Positions 59,361 through 64,000 of a stretch of 64,000 nt of DNA are shown here, in pieces. Each line of letters opens with the position of its first letter. The stretch's first letter is position 1. Where the stretch lies: assembly GCF_029813115.1 (NCBI RefSeq), contig NZ_JAPZDS010000009.1, forward strand, positions 143,606-207,605. The letters run 5' to 3'. The notes below the pieces were generated by a model, which ran no database searches, had not been told where the DNA came from, and saw nothing but the letters and a program-made list of their open reading frames with translations. The DNA is from Aureimonas sp. SK2 (lineage in GTDB: Bacteria; Pseudomonadota; Alphaproteobacteria; Rhizobiales; Rhizobiaceae). The position numbers and the translations under genes are program-made.

Positions 59361-59765
59361 GGGCGTGGACCTTCGTCGTAAAGCCGCCGCGGCTTCGACC
59401 AAAGCCCTGCGAACAGGTCCCCCTTTTAGCGCCTGCGGCCTTCGAATGGCCGCGAACGGTGGTGGAGGCGATCATGTGCTGCCAGTCGTCGGTCAGCCCC
59501 AGCTCGACCAGCGTTTCCAACAGAGCGTCCTAGATGCCCTGTTCGGCCCAGCGGCGAAACCGGACGTAGACCGAGTTCCACTTTCCGTAGCGCTCAGCAT
59601 GTCGCGCCACGGGCAGCCGGCCCGCAGGACAAACAGCATGCCGTCCAGGAACTGACGGTTGTCGTGGGACGGGCGAGCCTTGCGACCTCGCTCGCTCAGC
59701 AAAAGCACACCGGTCACCGACCATTCGGCGTCCGTCAGGTCGCCTCGCGCTAAAGCTGCCTCCAA
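59323..59765 (-). mobile_element. IS5-family transposase remnant (OrfA/OrfB)
   Basis: Frames LTDAEWSV, LLLSERGRKARPSHDNRQFL, GMLFVLRAGCPWRDML, then in another frame RYGKWNSVYVRFRRWAEQGI, a TAG where Trp is expected, then DALLETLVELGLTDDWQHM and TTVRGHSKAAGAKRGT. This is the IS5/IS427-type transposase pattern, broken by a frameshift and an amber. The C-terminal half is missing. Confidence 0.82.
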
Positions 59766-59820
59766 AAGGCAGCCTTGAATCAGACCTCAGCCCATCCGTG
59801 AACCCACTATGTCAACAGGA

Positions 59821-59876
59821 CTTAGGTGTTTGGTCCCAGCATGTCGTGGCGCGGCATGCTGGCGCCAAACACCTAG
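59821..59876. terminator. Long inverted repeat at end of LysR gene
   Basis: TTAGGTGTTTGG..CCAGCATG and CATGCTGG..CCAAACACCTAG pair over about 20 bases. It overlaps the stop of the minus-strand LysR gene and could be a terminator or the edge of the adjacent IS remnant. Confidence 0.55.
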
Positions 59877-60784
59877 GCTGCCGCGCCTGCGTTGAGCGTG
59901 GGAAACTCCCGTGCCATGTGGTCGATGAGCGCACGTACGGCGGGCGGCAGTCCGCGCCGGGTGGTGAAGACCAAGTGGACGATGCCGTCCCGGCTTCGCC
60001 AGTTTGCGAAGACGCGGACGAGCTTGCCGGCCGCCACATATGACGCACAGGCGTGATCGGGCAGAAGGGCGACGCCCAGCCCGTCTGCCGCGGCATCGCA
60101 CAGGGCAGCATAATCGGCGCAGGTCATGCGGGGCTCGTGCCGCATCACGTGCGTCGTGCCATCTTCACCCTCCAGCGTCCACGTCGTCTCGCCAACGTCG
60201 TCGCTTGTGCCGAGCGTTGGCAGCGCCGCGAGGTCCGCGATGTCGCGGCCGAGAGCGCTCGCGATCCGTGGGCTAGCGACGAGGATCCAGCGCGAGCGCC
60301 CGAGCGAGCGCATGGTCAGGGAGGCATCGCTTGTCAAAGCGTGGCGGACGCGGAGCGCGAGGTCCACCCGCTCCTCGATCAAATCGACGGCGCGATCCGT
60401 TACGACGAGCTGGAGCCGGACGTTCGGGAAGCGTTGAAGGAACCGTCGCGCGATGGCGGACACGACCTTCACGAGATTGGGCGGGCAACTCATCCGGATC
60501 AGCCCATGCGGCTCGCCCTGCGCTTCGGCGACCAAGGCCTCGGCACGCTCGGCCTCCAGCATCATGGCACGACATCGCTCGTAGAATGTCTGACCGACCT
60601 CGGTCACGCGAAAGCGGCGGCTGGACCGTTCGATCAGGCGCACACCGAGCCGGGCCTCCAGCGCAGCGATCCGCCGGCTCAGCTTCGACTTGGGTTCGCG
60701 CAGGGCCCGGCCTGCTGCGGTGTAGTCGCCATGAGCGACCACCTCGGCAAAGTAGACGTAGTCGTTGAGATCGTGGCGCATCAT
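59873..60784 (-). CDS. LysR-type transcriptional regulator
   Basis: A 303-residue LysR protein: HTH (YVYFAEVVAHGDYTAAGRAL and KLSRRIAALEARLGVRLIER) and effector domain with LVVTDRAVDLIEERVDLALRV and the GLGVALLPDHACASYVAAGK end. Divergent from an SDR gene 111 bases away, its likely target. Confidence 0.92.
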   Translation of the reverse strand: MMRHDLNDYVYFAEVVAHGDYTAAGRALREPKSKLSRRIAALEARLGVRLIERSSRRFRVTEVGQTFYERCRAMMLEAERAEALVAEAQGEPHGLIRMSCPPNLVKVVSAIARRFLQRFPNVRLQLVVTDRAVDLIEERVDLALRVRHALTSDASLTMRSLGRSRWILVASPRIASALGRDIADLAALPTLGTSDDVGETTWTLEGEDGTTHVMRHEPRMTCADYAALCDAAADGLGVALLPDHACASYVAAGKLVRVFANWRSRDGIVHLVFTTRRGLPPAVRALIDHMAREFPTLNAGAAA

Positions 60785-60895
60785 CGTTCTCCGAATGGAA
60801 CGCTATGTGCCACAATTGCCGTCTGTCGGCATCATCGTTGACGGCTCATCTCTTTCGGCAGCGGTGCACGGGGCGTCGAGCGAAGGAAAGCGACG

Positions 60896-61651
60896 ATGAC
60901 GAACAGGTTCCAGAACAAGGTCGTGGTGGTGACGGGTGCAACGAGTGGTATCGGGCTCGCTGCCGCCAAGGCGTTCTCGCAGGAAGGCGCGTCCGTCTTC
61001 ATCACCGGTCGCCGCCAGGAAACGTTGGACGCGGCTGTGAAGGAGATCGGCGGGCGTGTCACGGGGGTGCGCGGCGACATGGCGAAGCTTGCCGACATCG
61101 ATCGGCTCTACGACGCCATCCAGCAGCAGCATGATCAGATCGACGTCATCTATGCCAATGCAGGCGGTGGCGAGTTCGCGCCCCTCGGTGCGATCACCGA
61201 AGAGCAGTTCGACGCAACCTTCGACACCAACGTGAAGGGTACGCTCTTCACCGTGCAGAAGGCTCTGCCGCTCCTGAAGGACGGGGCATCGGTGGTGCTG
61301 ACGGGGTCGACCGCCGGCAGCGAGGGAACGCCGGCCTTCAGCGTCTATTCCGCAAGCAAGGCTGCGGTGCGTAACTTCGCCCGCAACTGGATCCTCGATC
61401 TGAAGGACCGCCGCATTCGAGTCAACGTCGTCAGCCCCGGCGCAACGCGCACCCCGGGCCTTGTTGGGCTGGCAGGAGAGGACGCTGGCAAGCAACGCGA
61501 ACTCCTCGATTTCCTCGGCACGCGCATTCCCCTTGGCCGCGTCGGCGAAGCGCAGGAGATCGCCAACGCGGTCCTGTTCCTAGCATCCGACGAGGCAAGC
61601 TTCGTCAACGGCGTCGAGTTCTTCGTCGATGGCGGCCAGGCGCAGGTCTGA
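60896..61651 (+). CDS. SDR oxidoreductase
   Basis: A 251-residue classical [21 protein letters not shown] cofactor motif, [11 protein letters not shown], catalytic Ser-Tyr-Lys in VLTGSTAGS and [11 protein letters not shown], and the C-terminal [18 protein letters not shown]. Probably NADP-dependent. Divergent LysR gene suggests regulated expression. Confidence 0.93.
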   Translation: MTNRFQNKVVVVTGATSGIGLAAAKAFSQEGASVFITGRRQETLDAAVKEIGGRVTGVRGDMAKLADIDRLYDAIQQQHDQIDVIYANAGGGEFAPLGAITEEQFDATFDTNVKGTLFTVQKALPLLKDGASVVLTGSTAGSEGTPAFSVYSASKAAVRNFARNWILDLKDRRIRVNVVSPGATRTPGLVGLAGEDAGKQRELLDFLGTRIPLGRVGEAQEIANAVLFLASDEASFVNGVEFFVDGGQAQV

Positions 61652-61685
61652 CAGGGCGGAAAGACGTCGCTGCCTTGGTTGCAGA

Positions 61686-61708
61686 GCGACATCGGGCAGC
61701 GATGTCGC
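61686..61708. terminator. Hairpin between convergent genes
   Basis: GCGACATCG and CGATGTCGC with a 5-base loop; 32 bases after the SDR stop. Weak flanking T-run. Confidence 0.5.
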
Positions 61709-61804
61709 TTCGAAGAGCCATCAGCTCCTATCGAACCGTTCCATGCCCTGCATCATACAGGCGCCTTCCCCGGAATCGGACGCTCAGAAGCAAGCCGGAC
61801 GTCC

Positions 61805-62245
61805 CTACGCCGCCTTCTCTTCCTCAATCGTGAGATCGCGCAGCAGACCATGGACCTGATCGCCGTTGAGGCGGGCTATGTCGAAGCCGCTGGAGGGGCC
61901 GATACCTGCAAAACGCTCCGAATCGACATCGGACAGACCGACAAAGCCCATTGCCCAGTTCGGGAAGCTGCGACCGGCGATCGGATCGAGGGCGAGCAAC
62001 GAGACGTCGCCATGCCGCTCGTCCTGCTGGATCCGCTCGAAGGCCGCTTCAATCGTATCGAGAGGGCCTTCCAGGACCTGTGCGAAGCAGCCGGCATTAA
62101 ACAGAAGCGCTCCGGTGATCCCATCCCGGCCGTTGTTCGCCCTGCTTTTCGCGAGGATGTCGTCGATGTCGGCGGCAAACGCGGCGGCGTCTCCGGAGAT
62201 GTGGTTGCGGCTGTAGTAGACGAGCCGATGCAGGGTCTCAGTCAT
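61805..62245 (-). CDS. BLUF-domain photoreceptor
   Basis: A 146-residue single BLUF domain. ATG 62245 overlaps the upstream stop (TGATG). Tyr in RLVYYSRN, Asn/Gln in NAGCFAQVLEGP, and the NWAMGF segment with Trp/Met are the flavin-site residues that give blue-light photochemistry. The C-terminal helix carries a DLTIEEEKAA tail. Being coupled to a GGDEF-EAL protein suggests it passes a light signal to it. Confidence 0.93.
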   Translation of the reverse strand: MTETLHRLVYYSRNHISGDAAAFAADIDDILAKSRANNGRDGITGALLFNAGCFAQVLEGPLDTIEAAFERIQQDERHGDVSLLALDPIAGRSFPNWAMGFVGLSDVDSERFAGIGPSSGFDIARLNGDQVHGLLRDLTIEEEKAA

Positions 62246-63924
62246 CAGGAGTTTCCTTTCCAGGCTTGGGGAGGCTCGCTTAGGAACGATGCGACGCGGT
62301 TTGCCGGCATCGGCCGCCCAGTCAGGTAGCCCTGGACATGGGTGCACCGCTCGTCTCGGATGCGGGCGAGTTGCTCGGCCGTCTCGACGCCCTCGGCCGT
62401 GATCGCCATGCCAAGGCTGGCGCCGAGACCCGCGACGGCGCGCAGGATGGCTTCGTTGTCAGCATTGGCATTGGCGACGAAGGAGCGATCAATCTTGATC
62501 TTGTTGAACGGGAACTTCTGAAGATAACTGAGGGACGAGTACCCGGTGCCGAAGTCATCCATCGAGATCTTCACCCCGATGTCCCGCAGGGCGGCGAGCG
62601 TCTCCAGAACGTTGTCCGTGTCATCGAGCAAAGCGCCTTCGGTGATCTCGAGCTCCAGTCGATGGGCCGGCAGGCCCGACTTGCCAAGGGCGGAGGCGAC
62701 CGTTTCGAGCAGCGTGTCCGCCTTGAACTGGAGAGGCGAGACGTTCACCGCGACGATGAGGTCCCCCGGCCAGGACGCAGCCTCCATACAGGCAGTTCGC
62801 AGCACCCATTCTCCGATCTTGACGATCAGGCCGTTCTCTTCGGCAAGTGGGATAAATTCGAGTGGCGGCACATTACCCTTTACCGGGTGCTTCCAGCGGA
62901 GAAGCGCCTCGAACCCGATACAGGTATCGGTCGCCAGATCGAGGAAAGGCTGGAAGTTCAGCTCGAACTGCCTCAGCGCAAGCGCACGGCGCAGGTCGAT
63001 CTCCATTTCCCGACGCCGCTGCAGGAGCTCGTCCATTCCGGCCTCGAACAGCCGGTATCGGCCCCGACCGGCGCGCTTGGCCTCGTAGAGCGCCAGGTCG
63101 CCGTTGCGCAGCATATCGCGGGCCTGGGTGACATCGCCCTGGAGGACAACGCCGACGCTTGCGCCGATGTTGATGGTGTGGCCGCTCAGGACGTAGGTTC
63201 GCCCCACGAGATCCACAATGCGAGCGGCCAGCTTCTCGGCATCGGCGGCCTCGCGGACGCCGTGCTGGAGGACGACGAACTCGTCGCCTGCCAGACGCGC
63301 GACGATGTCGCCCTTCCGGCAAGCGTTGACAAGACGATCGGCGACCTTCTTCAACAGGAGGTCGCCGATCCCATGGCCCAGCGTATCGTTGATGATCTTG
63401 AAGCGATCGAGGTCGATGCAGTGAACCGCGACTGACGACCCGCCGCCGGTTGCTATGGCACCCGTCAGCTGTGACATGAACATGCTGCGTTTGGGGAGCC
63501 CCGTCAGATCGTCGAGGTCCGTCGCGACCGGAGGTCTACCCTGTTCGCTGGATGGTCGAAGATCGACGACGTACCTGCCGTCACCGAGCGGAGCCAGAAG
63601 CGCGTCGAAACTTGCGTCCTGCTTCGTTGTCACGATCATCGGCGACCTCTGAGCCGCCTCCGACGAGGGTAGTGCGAACCCGGCCAAGAGATCGCGGATG
63701 TTCAGCCCGAGAATCCAACCGCCGAAAGAAGCCTCGGCCGCAGCGTTGGCGTAGGTCACGCTTCCGTCCGCACCCGTCGCGAGCACCGGATGAGGAAGAT
63801 TCTGAAGAATGCACTCCAGTGCAGGGGCATCGAGCGGATGACCTGCTGCCGTCGACTTCAAGGGATCGGGAACGTTCATGGCGGCGTCCGCATCATGGCA
63901 AGGCAGATCGACCTTCGCATGCAA
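62245..63924 (-). CDS. PAS-GGDEF-EAL c-di-GMP protein
   Basis: A 559-residue soluble protein (ATG 63924; ATG 63879 possible). PAS-like region about 35-130; GGDEF region with DDLTGLPKR and active site LAGDEF at about 211-216 (A for the first G, still compatible with activity), inhibitory site RKGD intact; EAL region with FEALLRW (about 338-344), LEITE, MDDFGTGYSSL and AEGVET, all canonical. Likely a bifunctional or phosphodiesterase enzyme controlled by BLUF. Confidence 0.95.
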   Translation of the reverse strand: MHAKVDLPCHDADAAMNVPDPLKSTAAGHPLDAPALECILQNLPHPVLATGADGSVTYANAAAEASFGGWILGLNIRDLLAGFALPSSEAAQRSPMIVTTKQDASFDALLAPLGDGRYVVDLRPSSEQGRPPVATDLDDLTGLPKRSMFMSQLTGAIATGGGSSVAVHCIDLDRFKIINDTLGHGIGDLLLKKVADRLVNACRKGDIVARLAGDEFVVLQHGVREAADAEKLAARIVDLVGRTYVLSGHTINIGASVGVVLQGDVTQARDMLRNGDLALYEAKRAGRGRYRLFEAGMDELLQRRREMEIDLRRALALRQFELNFQPFLDLATDTCIGFEALLRWKHPVKGNVPPLEFIPLAEENGLIVKIGEWVLRTACMEAASWPGDLIVAVNVSPLQFKADTLLETVASALGKSGLPAHRLELEITEGALLDDTDNVLETLAALRDIGVKISMDDFGTGYSSLSYLQKFPFNKIKIDRSFVANANADNEAILRAVAGLGASLGMAITAEGVETAEQLARIRDERCTHVQGYLTGRPMPANRVASFLSEPPQAWKGNS

Positions 63925-64000
63925 AGGTTAGCAAGTCAGAAGCGGCTATTCCGAATGCCCCGTCTCGCAATCGCTGCGTGTGCCAGCGGTTAGCGATGTG

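Overview
The window is high-GC DNA from an alphaproteobacterium, probably of the order Hyphomicrobiales. That placement is an inference from an HWE-family histidine kinase, the base composition, BLUF and GGDEF-EAL signalling proteins and TTT (tctCBA) carboxylate uptake genes. It has two parts: a lambda-like siphoviral prophage (bases 1 to about 51849, left end outside the window) and host chromosome (about 51850 to 64000). The right junction is the 3' part of a tRNA-Pro(CGG) gene just after a tyrosine integrase. The left attachment site is not visible, so the partial EAL gene at the left edge is probably also inside the prophage.

The prophage late genes run leftwards from about 19.6 kb: Nu1-like small terminase, GpA-like large terminase, gpW-like connector, portal, an interruption, prohead protease fused to a scaffold, gpD-like decoration protein, gpE-like capsid, possible head-appendage genes, neck and tail-terminator proteins, tail tube, tail chaperone, tape measure and tail-tip proteins. 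The interruption (11.9-14.9 kb) carries a PAS-GGDEF diguanylate cyclase and two secreted proteins. From 19.7 to 30 kb lies accessory DNA: a GIY-YIG/DUF6508 fusion, a GAF-HWE histidine kinase with a single-domain response regulator flanked by a repeated palindrome, two adjacent PD-(D/E)XK-like proteins, a membrane-anchored SNase-like protein and a DUF3644-like protein. From 30 to 44 kb are tightly overlapping small genes, including a PP-loop (PAPS-reductase-like) enzyme. At 44.3-46.6 kb a Rep_3-like initiator sits behind direct repeats, followed by a tandem paralogue family, a metallophosphoesterase, an excisionase-like gene and the integrase.

Two regulatory patterns stand out in the prophage. 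A palindrome, GGAGTCTC-N9-GAGACTCC, occurs five times with identical arm length and spacing: over or just upstream of the starts of two genes near 35 kb, and three times at 49.7-50.0 kb before excisionase/integrase. Separately, a promoter-like element (TTGCGC-like box, 17 bases containing GCCGGC, CACGCT-like box) lies about 26-28 bases before several accessory operons.

The host part holds a LysR-gene remnant at the junction, then a carboxylate module: an SDR oxidoreductase, a GntR/FCD regulator, an MmgE/PrpD protein and divergent tctCBA. Three sites of the type ACTGT-TG-ACAGT lie upstream of the GntR, PrpD and tctC genes, suggesting one GntR regulon. tctC has an in-frame amber codon near its end. 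Degraded IS3- and IS5-type remnants follow, then a divergent LysR/SDR pair, and a BLUF photoreceptor translationally coupled to a PAS-GGDEF-EAL protein.
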